From contig NC_085049.1 in assembly GCF_963662255.1 (NCBI RefSeq), positions 19,767,915 to 19,831,914 on the forward strand: a stretch of 64,000 bases of DNA, written 5' to 3'. Below, one piece after another: positions 14,563-25,845 of the stretch. The notes under the pieces were generated by a model that was not told the origin of the DNA, did not search any database, and worked only from the letters and a program-made list of their open reading frames with translations. This DNA comes from Cinclus cinclus. Lineage: Eukaryota; Chordata; Aves; Passeriformes; Cinclidae. Numbering within the stretch: the first letter of the stretch is position 1; each line of letters begins with the position of its first letter. A program made the translations under genes and the position numbers.

Positions 14563-14735
14563 GGTGGGAAGGGGCCTCAGATGATCACCTATTCCAATCT
14601 TTTGGGGAGAGATGAGAATATGCAGCAGCTTGTCCTGTTGTGTCTTGAAGATCTCCAGCCTTGTGGACTTTACCACATTCTTAGGGAAGTTGTTGCTGGG
14701 AACTTATTGTTACTTCAATTGAGATGTGTCTGAAA
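14563..14735 (-). mobile_element. degraded CR1-like fragment, antisense
   Basis: The stretch resembles an old antisense CR1 3' region: AAGGTGGGAAGGGGCCTCAG, then a GATCACCTATTCCAATC phrase, then TGTCTTGAAGATCTCCAGCC. The octamer tail is lost and the copy is diverged. Boundaries are approximate. Confidence 0.5.
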
Positions 14736-15924
14736 AATAATATTAACATATTAGCAGAGAATTATGAACTTATGGCAAAATCAGTTTTTGATAGGAAAAG
14801 ATAATGTGTTTTTTCAAATGCCAATTTTTAGAGATGAAAAGTAGCAGTAAAACTTGAAAAAAAATGCTGAAATACAAATTTCTGTGAATAGCCTTATGGT
14901 TTTGAATACAATCTCCTCTTTTGCAATGGAGAACAGCTATATCAGGCATTTTAGTAGTCTGAATAATTGATGTTTTTCTGCTTACAGGTCATGTGCAGCC
15001 ACTGGAAATGGTTCCAGTCTCTTTGGGATTAACTTTCAAATATATGAGGAATGTATATGATAACATAATATGATACTGTAATGGTGGAATTCTGTAGTGT
15101 GTGTTTTACATACATCTGTGAGTGTCACCCTTCCTAGAGCCGTGTCAACTTTGGAGAGGTAGGATATTCTGGACCTTTAGAGCTGAAATATATAATTCTG
15201 TACTTTAGGATATTAATTACTGAGTTTGCTGTGGTACAGAATTTTCAGGATAACCTTCAACCACCTCACCAACTCTCCAGTTTCTACTCAGGCTGAGTAG
15301 TATTTTTAGGAAATGAAGGAGTAAGAGGATATGGAATTTCAGCAGGGACAGTAACAAGTATAGTCACTCTCTCTATATATATCCATCATACTGGGATGAC
15401 TCAAGCTGCCCTTCAATTAGGAAGCAGGCTCTAATACTGCTAGGAGTGTAGCACAAGGACATTCAGTAACTGGAGAGAGGTGCCAAAATTTCCATGTGTA
15501 ACTGTGGGGTTTTAGGAGGCCTGCTCTTCATAAATACTGTTTCCTACTGAATATTTATGTACCTTAGATCAAATTTTTGAAGGAAGTTATCTGATTTCTG
15601 TATGTGTTGGAGACCAGTTTTTATCCATTAAAATGCGCTGTATAGGATGCATGTTTTGCTGAATCTTGGCTTTGTTTTTGTGTCAGTCTGAATGAAAATT
15701 TAGATCTATATTTTTTCTTGTCTATTTTTAAGATTTTCTGAAATAAAAGCAGGTTTTCTGGGTCTTCTTTGAATAAAAAAGACTCCTATGATTCATCTGC
15801 TGTCTGGGAAGTGTGGCTTTGGAGCACCTGAGAGTAGCAGGAGCACAGATGTGAGGGATGATGATTAAAAAACCTGTGACAAGGCTCCAATTAATACCAC
15901 CTACTCTGTTGTTCCCTTCCCTAG

Positions 15925-16069
15925 GAAGCTGCTGGAAGAATGCTGTGACCCTGGACAGCTCTTTGCTATGACAAAGATGAATTCCCCTATGGGAAAGAAC
16001 CTCTGGTTTGATGGGGAATTTCTATATTCTGTCACAATTGACAATGCAACTTACTCGCTCTTCCCACAG
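15925..16069 (+). CDS. ST8SIA1: ST8SIA1 exon 2 (GD3 synthase, stem to early catalytic domain)
   Basis: Internal exon of alpha-2,8-sialyltransferase 1, a Golgi type II membrane glycosyltransferase (CAZy GT29) that adds alpha-2,8-linked sialic acid to GM3 to make the b-series ganglioside GD3. The 145 bp supply the last base of a split codon and 48 full codons. Recognisable peptide blocks are CCDPGQLFAMTKMNSPMGK, LWFDGEFLYS and TIDNATYSLFPQ, close to what I recall of vertebrate ST8SIA1. NAT is an N-glycosylation sequon. The acceptor is CCTTCCCTAG (AG 15923-15924) and the donor is CAG|GTAAGT, a full consensus. There is no stop or frameshift, and the exon ends in phase 0, compatible with exon 3. 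The start codon and membrane anchor are upstream of the window. ST8SIA5 is the closest alternative in this family, but the block pattern fits ST8SIA1 best. Confidence 0.95.
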
Positions 16070-19000
16070 GTAAGTAACAATGTTTTATTTTAATTTTGAC
16101 TATTAAAATAATAAATGATAACATGATACAGATAAGTATAAATAGGTTGAACAGTCATCAAGAAATTGTATCTTCATTTCTCAATACCAAATAACAAAAC
16201 TGCTTTTTCCTTCTGCATTCTGAAAATTTTGGTTGTATGAATGTTAATATTTCCCTGGCTGCTTTTTGGAATGTACACAAGGGACAAAATTGGGTCACCT
16301 GTCTTGATTTTTAAAATGTTTGGTTCTGGCTATTTTAAGAGGGTGATTTCTGCATTTCAGTCAGGGATCACAGTCTCTGTGAGCCTGATCCCTCACCTAC
16401 AATTGCTTCAGTTCAGATCTGTGTAGCTGAGATGGGACAGCACTTTGTGTGAAGGTGTCCCAAGTTACTTCCAAATTAAGGAAGTTCATTGATGGCAAAA
16501 AACGTAAGCCCAACAAGAGAAGCCAGCAGCTTGACTTCATAGATTCTTGCTGTGTTTTTGAGTGTTGGCAGGGGTTGGTTGTTAATATCTATCAAAAGTG
16601 CTTGGTTAAGTGCAGGGGTTTTGAGAGCTGGCAATTTGTAATACTGATCTATGCTGCTTCTTGTATTTTTAATTAATACAGGAACTGATACTAAATAGTG
16701 AGTTTGTTACATTTAATACAAATATTTTATGTGGCTAATCACTTAAAGAAAGCCAAATTTCTGGCTGTATTAATTGATTTACCTGCTACTTTAATCTGTC
16801 AAATTCAAGGTATAGGGATTTATTCAGCCTCCCAGTGCTGAGTCATTCACACAGGGCTTCTCATTTGCTGCTGTTTCAGTTAAATGCATAGCAGAGTTCT
16901 TACTCATTAACTTCATCCTGCAAATCAAAGAAGTCCTAGGGTTTTTTTAAAGTAGTTTTTAGATCTAAAAACCCCAGAGTTATTACTTTGAATGAGTTCC
17001 TTTCAATGGAGAAGGAGTGAGGGGAAGCTGCACTGTGGGGCAGAGGAGATGGAACAGCTGCTGTCTGTGTGTACATAATCCAGAGGAGCTCTGTTATAGC
17101 TGTGTCGTGTTCAGGATGCCAGATCCTCTACCTTGTCACTTGTCCTTATTGCCATGAACTGGATGATGGACCTCTGCCTCCCTCAGCCTGCTCCTAGCTT
17201 TTGTGCCCCAGCAAGCTCAGCAAACAAATAGATGCTGAAACCTGCCTGGCAAGTCGATTTTTTCCTGCAGTACAGCTGAAAAGAGGTTTCCCAACTGCAC
17301 TGAACTTCTGGAGACTGACAGAAAGTTTATGATGTGTTGCAGAGAGGTGGCTGTAAATTTTCTTTATGATGATTAGTGTGATTTGTTGCTACTATACTGG
17401 AGAAAACCAGCATCTGTGACAGAGCTGTGAGCTTTGTACCACAAAGATACTGGCAGCAGGGGCTCAAAGTGTATGTGTCCTTTCCAAGGTTTCAGGAATG
17501 CCCCACCGGGGCTGGCAAAGGAAAGTCACAGTTTTGTGATGGATTTGGGATTTCAGATCTGGGGGGATTTTGGATTAAAACCTAGCACTCTGCTGTGCCA
17601 CAGTGGTGTCCTACTCCCTTTCACAGCACAGAGCAGCTTGCTGGATGGGCTCCTTTGTAGAGGTTAGAGAGAAATAATAGTCTTTGCAACTCTGCTGGTT
17701 CCCAGGATCCCAACGCCTGTCCTTAAAGTTTATCAGCTGGCCAGATCAAGAGTAATGATCTGGGTAGTCCAGAAGAGAGAAGCTCCTGGGGGACAACATG
17801 AGCTAAGCAGCTGGGACTTCAGTGTCCTTAGGCTTGTCAGACTGGCTGCAAAGGGGGTGGGTAAATGCTGCTGGAGGGTTGGTGCTGGAAAAGGGGAATT
17901 TTTATCATGTTCCAGCCCTGGAATGTTCCAACCCAGGACTGCTATCCCTCTAATGAGGTGATGGGCAGTTTGTTTCCGAGTGCTACTCACTACTGTTCCT
18001 TCTTTCCTGGCAAGTACTGCTGCCTCTGATTTGATGTGTTATTCCTATGCATTTTGCCCAGAGGAATTTTGTAGGCCTTTATCAAACAAAATCCTGTAAG
18101 GCTTAAAAGCTAAGGAGAATTTATTTACAGTAATTTTTTAAATAGATTTTTCTACTTCTCTCTTTGTTTCAAGAGAAGTACTTGCCTAAGTTTTTCAGGC
18201 TCCTGCTTTGAAGAATGGTGTCTGTTATTAGCTTGCTAGCAAGTAATTTTCCTGAAGATGAATATTCCTTTCAAAAATATCATGAAGCTTAAAGCAATTC
18301 ACAAAATATGGTTAATACTCTGAAATGCCAAGGGGATGTAACAGAAATGTAAAGGACCACAGCTGTGTTGATATAATTAAAAAAAAAATATTTCCTCTGG
18401 AATAAATAAAAATGGCTCCATCCACATTACTGGGCTTGAGCAATCCGGTGATTGGAGAAGGTTTCTCAGTCCTGAACCAGTGATTAACTTATAGGATAAT
18501 GTAACTCAAAACTAAATAGGGAACTTGCTGTATTTCATGTTATACAAAAATAACTATGTCCAAAATTAACATGTAGTAAGTTACTTATTTCTGAATGTGA
18601 GCAATACAAAATAGAATAACGTTTCTTCTGAGCTGTCTGTAGATAAAATTTTTACAGCTGGGTCAACATTTTCTGACAGAATGCTTTTCCACTAAAAATG
18701 CCATTGCATGAAAATGCAAATTTAGTATCAGTTCATTAGTTTTTCAAATTTTCTTTGAAGTGAAAAGGTTAAAAGGTTTTGGTGGTGTTATGACATTTCA
18801 TTTTAACTTTTTAAAAAATGTAATACTTCTGCTGTTGGGTGTTTTTTATCAGCTCTGTTGCTGCCTCTTTTTACTTCAGACTTTGAATAATTGTATTACT
18901 CCTTTTATTTTTTCAAGTTTTTGACCCATCAAGGGAGAAATCTGCAAAAGAGAGAAGCTTTCATGTGGAAATAGTCATTCAGTGCTCCATTTCAGTTTAT

Positions 19001-21641
19001 AAGAACAAAATTCGACGTTTGCAGAGTTTTGCATGAACCAATAATTCCAGATGCCTGAAGCAGCCCCTCTTAGTGTATCCCTCTGTGTCATTTCACCCCT
19101 CGATTTTGAGAATTAAAATTTTTGGAAGCAGAAATGACATATTGCACCGACTGCACCATCTTTGCCCTCCTGTGGAGAGCCTGGTCAATACTCAGCAGTC
19201 AGGAGGAGCCAGACTGGCCACTAAAGGTCACGGGCAGCTTGTAAATGTGTGTTGTCCCCACTGTGGAGCTGTGTTAAACAGAGCACAGAGCTGTGTGGTG
19301 GTGAGTGCCCAGGACTGCTGCCCCTGATGAGACAGGCACACACACTTCCCACAGTCTGGAAGTTCAGCCATCAGCTCTGCTCCTGAGACACGACATAAGG
19401 CATGGCTGGCATTCCCCACCCTGCACCACCTGACTGGGACTGGAGAAACCGGGCTTCCATATATTCCTGCAGTCATTTTTAGCTGCTCTGAGTAAGCAGG
19501 ATGTAACCACATGAGTGGCTAGGATGTAACTCAAAACCGCGTGAGAGGAATGTGAGCTGACGCTCGTCTGCTTGGGACATAGAGAATGCATCCAGCCCCA
19601 GTTTCAAAAGATTTTTTTAAATTAATTTTTCACTCCTTGCTATCTTTTTCCTCCTTAGAGTTTCAAACAAATTTCAGATTATCTTTAGCATTAGAGAGGA
19701 AAAAAACTGTTTACCCCAGTAGTTAGTTTTTTTTATGCAAATATCTGGGTTTTGGTGCTTGTTGGCAAAAGTCTATAGTGAGGAAGAACTGAGGTAAATT
19801 TCTGAGGTCACCATTCTCCATCCCCAAAGAGGTTAAAAACCCCATTTAAATAAAATATTGCATTTCACTCTGCCATGTATTGTTTTGGAGGGTAGAGGAG
19901 TGAATGTGTTTCAAAAGACATTTAAAATGCTAAAGTTTAACTCTTCAATCTGGCAAAATATAATTATTAATTGGAAAAAAAATTCTGGTTTAATTGTATT
20001 TAACTTGAAGCAGTTAAACACTTTTAGTACCAGTAAATGATTTTAAATTACTAAAATACAATTCCTCAGCTGCTCAAATCCCTTGTGTAAAGTTTCACTT
20101 GCAGAAGCTACCAGTTACAAGAGTGGCTACTTGCACTGAGCTTCTCATGAATAGTCATCACAAATAGTGTTGGAGGAATCCAAAGAAAATCACTGCCAGC
20201 CACAAAAAAGAAATTAGAAAGTTTGGCATCTGTTTCTGGATACTTTGTGATCAGGAGAAATATGATATTTTCCAAATCACACATATAATATAAATATTTG
20301 TTTAAAATTTAAATTCCCACCATTAATATAAAGGCAGGGAAAAAGTTGCTCTAATTGTAAATGTAAAATGGAGACATTCTCTGACATTTTCTGGATTTTC
20401 TGAGTGGTGTATTGGGTAACAGTGAATTATTTGATAATTGTGCTGTGTGATTTGTGCTTTATGTTTTATGCTTTATGCTTCACGTTCAGGGTACCTATTA
20501 AATTTTGGGAGCTTATTTGGTATTTCTTGGATGTCACAACAGCTTTCATTTATCCAGACATTTTGTGTCATCCTGCTGGTGCTGTTTCAAAGCAAATTCC
20601 CTGCTCTTACAGTCTTACAGTTATATCCTGCAGCAAGTAGAATAATTTGTAATTATTTCAGGAAAAAAAAAAATCAGGTCGCGAATTTGGTGTAGAGTCT
20701 TTCCCTAATTGCATGCTGAGAATAACAGGGAAAACATCCTGAGGAAATAAATGGCACTTTGGTTCTAGCAAAAGGTGAGGTGTAGGAGCAGCTGTGTAAA
20801 GAAAGTCAACCCCTTTAAGAGGACAATGTTTACCTTCCTTAGGGCAAATGCTCTGTTGTGTTGGACTGATTTTAGACCCAGGTGATCAAAAAAAATATGT
20901 GTAAAATGGGAAAGTGCCTGAAGCAATGTGGGCTAGGATCTGATGGATGGGCTGCAGTGTTGCCAGGAGGCAGGAATTACTGCCCTTACTGTTGATTTTG
21001 GATGTGCTTTGGTAATTTTTTGCTAGCAGAGTACTCTGTTCTCAGTAATGCTCTGTAATGAACAACTGCTTGGAGAAATACAGTGGAATATTGGCTGTCA
21101 TTTATGGTATTTTTTTCTAGATGTCTTGGATATGGATGTAAATTTTAGATCTATAGACATTCTATTAAGCAGCTTTTATTTTTATTTCCATTAATTCTGC
21201 TGTCTAAATAGTACCTCCTTTTCTGCCTTTGAGCTGTATATAGTTAGGATTTGGGGAGATTTCTTGATGCTTTCCATTTTGGTTCCTTTTTTTCCTTCCT
21301 TCATTTTTTTCCTGCTCCCTCTGCCTACTTCAATATGCAAATTCTATTCTTGATTGGGGCTACATATATTGATTAAAAATGAAAGTGTGATAAACATTAG
21401 TTTTTGGAAATGTGAAAAATATTGTACACTAAAAGGTGAAGAGGTATTTAAATATTATGAAATAAAAGTTGTGGAAAGCAAGTAATATATTTTTTATTAT
21501 TCAAGCAATTGTGTTATACAGTGCTTTTCATAAATTGGAAGATGAAATACTGTCTGTAGAGACCTGACAAACTGTGCTCTTTCAGAGCATGAATCTTCCC
21601 TTTGATGCCTTGAGAGGCTACCTAGAACTGAGGCTGGACAG

Positions 21642-22060
21642 TGTTAAAGGAATAAAGTAGGTATTTATTAAAAGGCCTTCACAAGATACACCTTGGGCAG
21701 TACAAGAGCCTGGCTGAGGCTGCACCCAAGATAGATGATGGCTCACCAGTTTTCACACTTCTATAAGTTTTGGCTCCTTTGGGAGTTTAAGTTTTGGGCC
21801 GTTTATGTATTGGGGTTAATTGTCCAATTACAGCTTCAGGTTATGAAGTGCCATCCTCTCAGTTTGCTCTCCTCAATTTGCTTGTTTGCACTTTTTTTGG
21901 GCCTGAAGCTGCAACAGTGTCCTTAGTTTTTGGGCTGGTAAAGGATTTTGTTTTGTCTGACTAAATTGTGAGGAGAACTTGCTAATGCTTTATCTGAAGT
22001 TCAGAGTTACACACTAATGCTGAACAGAATCTGGAAAATATGAAAGCTAAAACTTAAGGC
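21642..22060 (-). mobile_element. LTR-like fragment (endogenous retrovirus), probable minus orientation
   Basis: The stretch begins TGTTAAAGGAATAAAG (reverse complement ends ..TTTAACA, a possible LTR CA terminus). Read on the minus strand it has an AATAAA at 21669-21664 shortly before that end, and a TATA-like TTATAGA upstream near 21760. The phrases around AAGGCCTTCACAAG and GGGGTTAATTGTCCAATTAC resemble LTRs I associate with passerine genomes, but I cannot name the family. The far boundary is approximate, no target-site duplication was found, and no viral gene is present. Confidence 0.42.
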
Positions 22061-22723
22061 ATCACCTTCATTCACGGATAATCTCTAGCCATCGGCATCA
22101 GGGTGATCAAAACAAAAATGTGGCTTATTATTTAGTTAAGAGAAACCCCCACCTTCACTATGATTCTGTCCTGACTAATTAAGAGCTGCATAATTGGACA
22201 GTTTGTGAGGCATGTTAGGAAAGTTATAATAGAGCATCCTCTGCTCTGGCTGGTTAGTTAAGCAAGAACCACAGTGTTTCTAAAACTACTCCGTAGAGAC
22301 AAGATGCAAATATACCTGATGGTGAAAATTGAATTCATGCTAAACAATCTGAGCTGGAACATGTTTAGCTTGTTAAGGATGGGCAACATGCTCTTGTTGA
22401 AGTGAGTTCAGTGAGATCAAGGAGTTGCTTTCTGTTCCCTGTTGATGTCAGCTTTGGTCAACCTGGGCTTGCTGAGTATGTCCAGCCAAGCAGCTCAGCC
22501 AGGCTGTCTTGGGTGAGCTTGATTTTTGTGGATTTTATCTGCAATAATGCACATGCCATATGGGCTTTGTCTCAGAGGGTGCAAACACATGAAGAGATGC
22601 TGACCTTTCCAAATATAACAGAGAGAAAGGGAAGGACTGGATCTGCCTGCAAAGTGTCTGTTTGGCCGGCAGGCAGAGAGAGGATCGGCTGCCCTTACTC
22701 AGCCTTTGTGTTTCAAATGCAAA

Positions 22724-22802
22724 GTGACTGAGCATCCATCACTCTCTTTCCTAGGTAATGTATTAATTACCTAAAAAAGAGAGAGGTTGGATGCTCAGTC
22801 AC
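22724..22802. repeat. 79-nt near-perfect inverted repeat (hairpin)
   Basis: The outer arms 22724-22738 and 22788-22802 are perfectly complementary over 15 bp (GTGACTGAGCATCCA and its complement). A 3x2 internal loop follows, then 8 bp (22742-22749 with 22778-22785, one G-U), a 2x4 internal loop, 8 bp (22752-22759 with 22766-22773) and a 6-nt apical loop. About 31 pairs in 79 nt gives the size and shape of a microRNA precursor. Both strands can fold. Transcription with the gene would use the + strand. An alternative is a small inverted duplication from template switching, or a tiny foldback element. Confidence 0.9.
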
Positions 22803-24177
22803 TCATGTTTCTATGCATTGGCTGCACAACTGAAATGTTCTCCCTGAAGTATCATCTTTAAGTTACCTACAGGTCACAACTACAAATGTTCTGCTGTGGG
22901 ACTGCAAAGTACAGAGCTGAAAGGCTGAACTTGAAGAGGAAGTGGAAGTGCAAGCAAAGAGGGACAGAGAGGCCCTGGGAATTTTATGGGCTTTTTTGTC
23001 AATGTTCATATGTTTTATGGTGATATAAACTTGCTGCTTTAGAAGCAGGGATTGTTGCCAGCAAAAGAATAATCAAAGGAAGTGGGCACAGATGAAAAGC
23101 TACAGGGACACCAAACTTGTGATGGCTATAAGTGACTTCAGGGCATATGAGCTGCCTGGCTGGAGATGTCAAAATAGAAATAAGGGTGGGTTCTAGTCTG
23201 CCTAAAGGCAGCACAGTTAGGTTTGCTTTGTTTGTTTTATTGTAGTTTTATATAACTGATAAAATACTAAAAGGAGATTGTTCCTCCACGCAGAGGTTTT
23301 TCTGGCAGTGAACTTGTTTATATACAAAGATTCCCACCTACAGGTGCCGTGAAACCTTTGGTTCTTGAGAAAGGTTTATCCTTTATAGGCTGTCCACCTG
23401 TTGGCCTTTCATTTTATTTATTAATTTTGTTATTAAAATTCATCTTGTTCAGTTGAAATATGTTTCACTGTTTATGTGACTATATATTTGAATTATTCAG
23501 TGATCAGCACATTACATTAATTTTCTCTCTGCAGTAGTTGGCTTTTTTGGTAAGATAATTCTTAAAATAGGCTTAATACCTCTACTGGCTTATTCGAGGC
23601 TTAGGTTTGGGTCCATTTTGTACCCGGCTCTTACAACTTGGCAGAAGAGTGAGTAGGAATTTCTGGAACGCTGGAATTCTATTTTTCTGTGTTGTTATTA
23701 TTGGGTTTCTTGATATAGCTCATGTAAATTTTGCTGGAATATAGCTGGATACCAAATTATGTTCAGAAGGTATTTATTGTGTAGTAGAGATGCAGCCCCT
23801 CCTTTTCTCCCACATATTCCTAAACACAGATGGAGTAGAGTCTGCAGGCTTGGACAAAGTCAGGGAAGGTTATGCCACTGCTGAAGCTATTAAGAAGGGG
23901 TAGCAAAGTTACAAATCTTGTAGGAAGATTATATAGTGACTTTCAAGAGATCCTTTATGTCTTCTTGCTTAGGTGGGGAGTGTAAGCCCAGCTGTACATG
24001 AAATGAGAGCTCTGCTGCATTACAGTTCAGAAATAGACTTAATGTAGCCAGGCATTATTGATTTAGAGTCCTTATAACCTGACGTGACATGGGAAGGAAG
24101 GGCTGAGTTTCTCTCCTGGAACTACTTTTACCACCTGAATGATTCCCATGTGGCAGGCACTGACATCTTGGACATAG

Positions 24178-24223
24178 GGAAAATAGCACAGTGGGAAAAT
24201 AACACAGTGGGAAAATAGTACAG
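24178..24223. repeat. short tandem repeat, period 16, about 3 copies
   Basis: Three consecutive near-copies of a 16-bp unit of the form AAAATAGCACAGTGGG, differing by one or two bases (AACAC, AGTAC variants). Confidence 0.85.
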
Positions 24224-25534
24224 TAGTGGTTTTCTTCCATCTGGATGCCCTGGATGAATCCTGGATGTGCAGCTTGCTCAGACCAAGTATTCAGGCTGCT
24301 TTCTCCTTCTTTACCTAAAAAGCTTACACTCTTTTGGAGTCTTTTAGGAGAAATTTGGCAATTAAATCGGTGCTGCAGATTGTCTACTGACCAGTAACTA
24401 CTGACCTGAGGTGACTTGGAATGTGGTGGCCAAAGGGTTAGTCTATAGTGCAGGCAAAGGCAAGGAAAATGAAAGTACTGGTGTCAACTGAGCCAACATA
24501 TGACATTTAATGGCCTAGTGAATTTTGACTAGTGTAATATAACTGTGAATCACAGGTGCTGAAAGAAACAGTTCTTTTCAGTGCAGAAATGGTGTCTTCT
24601 TTTTTATTCTTCTTCTTCTGTAATTTCTTTTTCAAAGACTGGCCAAGAGATTTCTGCCGGCCATGGGCATTTGGAGCTGGGGGCAGCTGGCAGTGCCAGT
24701 CTGACTACATTGTGAAGAGTAATTTTCATTAAAACATACCTGGCTTTGTAGATGGTTTGAAGGAAGAATACTTGAGTGCAAGACCATGACTTAAGCTCAC
24801 TGACTTTAGGCCAGTCCATCAGTCCCAGGGAGACTGCTGGAGGCATTCACAGGATATTTTCCTGTCAGGTACATTATTGCTTGCACAATTCTGGCACTTT
24901 CCTAGGTGAGCCCTTGATCTATAAGCTGAAAATTAATTATAAAATCCTGTGAGTGGGGTTAGGGCAGAGCTTTGTGATTCTGCCTGCCAGTTTGGTGGCC
25001 GCAATAGAACAATTTTAATATTGCTTCATGGAAGCAGTCTCCAATGGCTGCATTTTCCTCAGTGTAAAACATACTGGACTAATGTCTAGTTTCAGATGGT
25101 TTGGATGAAAAACACTAGATCTGTGTGATCACTTTTTTCTGGAGGAAATTACCCAAATTCTATCCCTAACATTGGCTCTGAAACCTGAAAGTTTTTTGGA
25201 GCTCCCAAGTCATGCAGATTTTGGGTGCCTTCATTCTCTGACATGGCAGGAGGTTTTTTTTAGGGCGAGATCTAGATTCACAGAACAGTTTAAGCACAGG
25301 TAAATTGCTGTAATAGAAGGGTGCTGCTGCCTTGTGCTGATAGGGACATTTAGTGAGCCAGTTAAGACAGGGATAAATGTACTACGGAAGGCTGATAGAC
25401 CAATTTTTCATGTATATAACACCTCCTTGCTTATGGTTTTATGTGATATGACCAAAGTGTTTGCAGCCTATTAAGACCCATGGTAATGAGAAATTCCTGA
25501 GTGGCCAAAGGGAAGAAGTCAGTGTGGTGAAGGT

Positions 25535-25627
25535 GAGGCCATTTCCTCTTGTCCTGTTGATGTTGCCTCCTGGGAGAAGAGGCCAACCCTCACCTGGCTA
25601 CAGCCTCCTGTCAGGTATTTTTGTGAG
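25535..25627 (-). mobile_element. CR1 LINE internal 3' fragment, antisense
   Basis: GAGGCCATTTCCTCTTGTCC followed by GGGAGAAGAGGCCAACCC and CACCTGGCTACAGCCTCCTG matches the antisense middle of the CR1 3' region. Both ends are missing, so this is a small truncated piece about 220 bp upstream of the LTR at 25846. Confidence 0.85.
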
Positions 25628-25845
25628 CTTCATCCTCATACTTGCTGGACTTGCACAAGAAGCACCAGCTACAAGAACAAAAGGGCTTCTGTTGTACCAA
25701 AGCCAAATCAGCACACGTTTTCACACTGTTTCCTTTGCACTCATAAGGGTGCATGAAGAAATACATTCAGTCACCACCACATAATCCAGAGGTACAGTAC
25801 TATTTATGATTCAGTTCTACAAAGTCAGGCTCGCACCTTCATGAG

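Larger units (their letters stand above)
1..15924 (+). other. ST8SIA1: ST8SIA1 intron 1, 3' portion
   Basis: Non-coding sequence upstream of exon 2, ending in a pyrimidine-rich acceptor (TTCCCTTCCCTAG, AG at 15923-15924). It interrupts a codon after its second base (phase 2). The donor and exon 1 lie upstream of the window. It contains a GAA run at 1187-1207, a TGG run at 8586-8606, an A-rich run at 8102-8123, T runs at 12168-12182 and 12962-12991, an antisense CR1 at 9212-9606 and a weak antisense CR1 at 14563-14735. In 1-9211 and in 9607-14562 I see no exon, RNA gene or further recognisable repeat. Intron status follows from the exon 2 assignment; an unrecognised lncRNA or enhancer inside it cannot be excluded. 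Confidence 0.8.
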
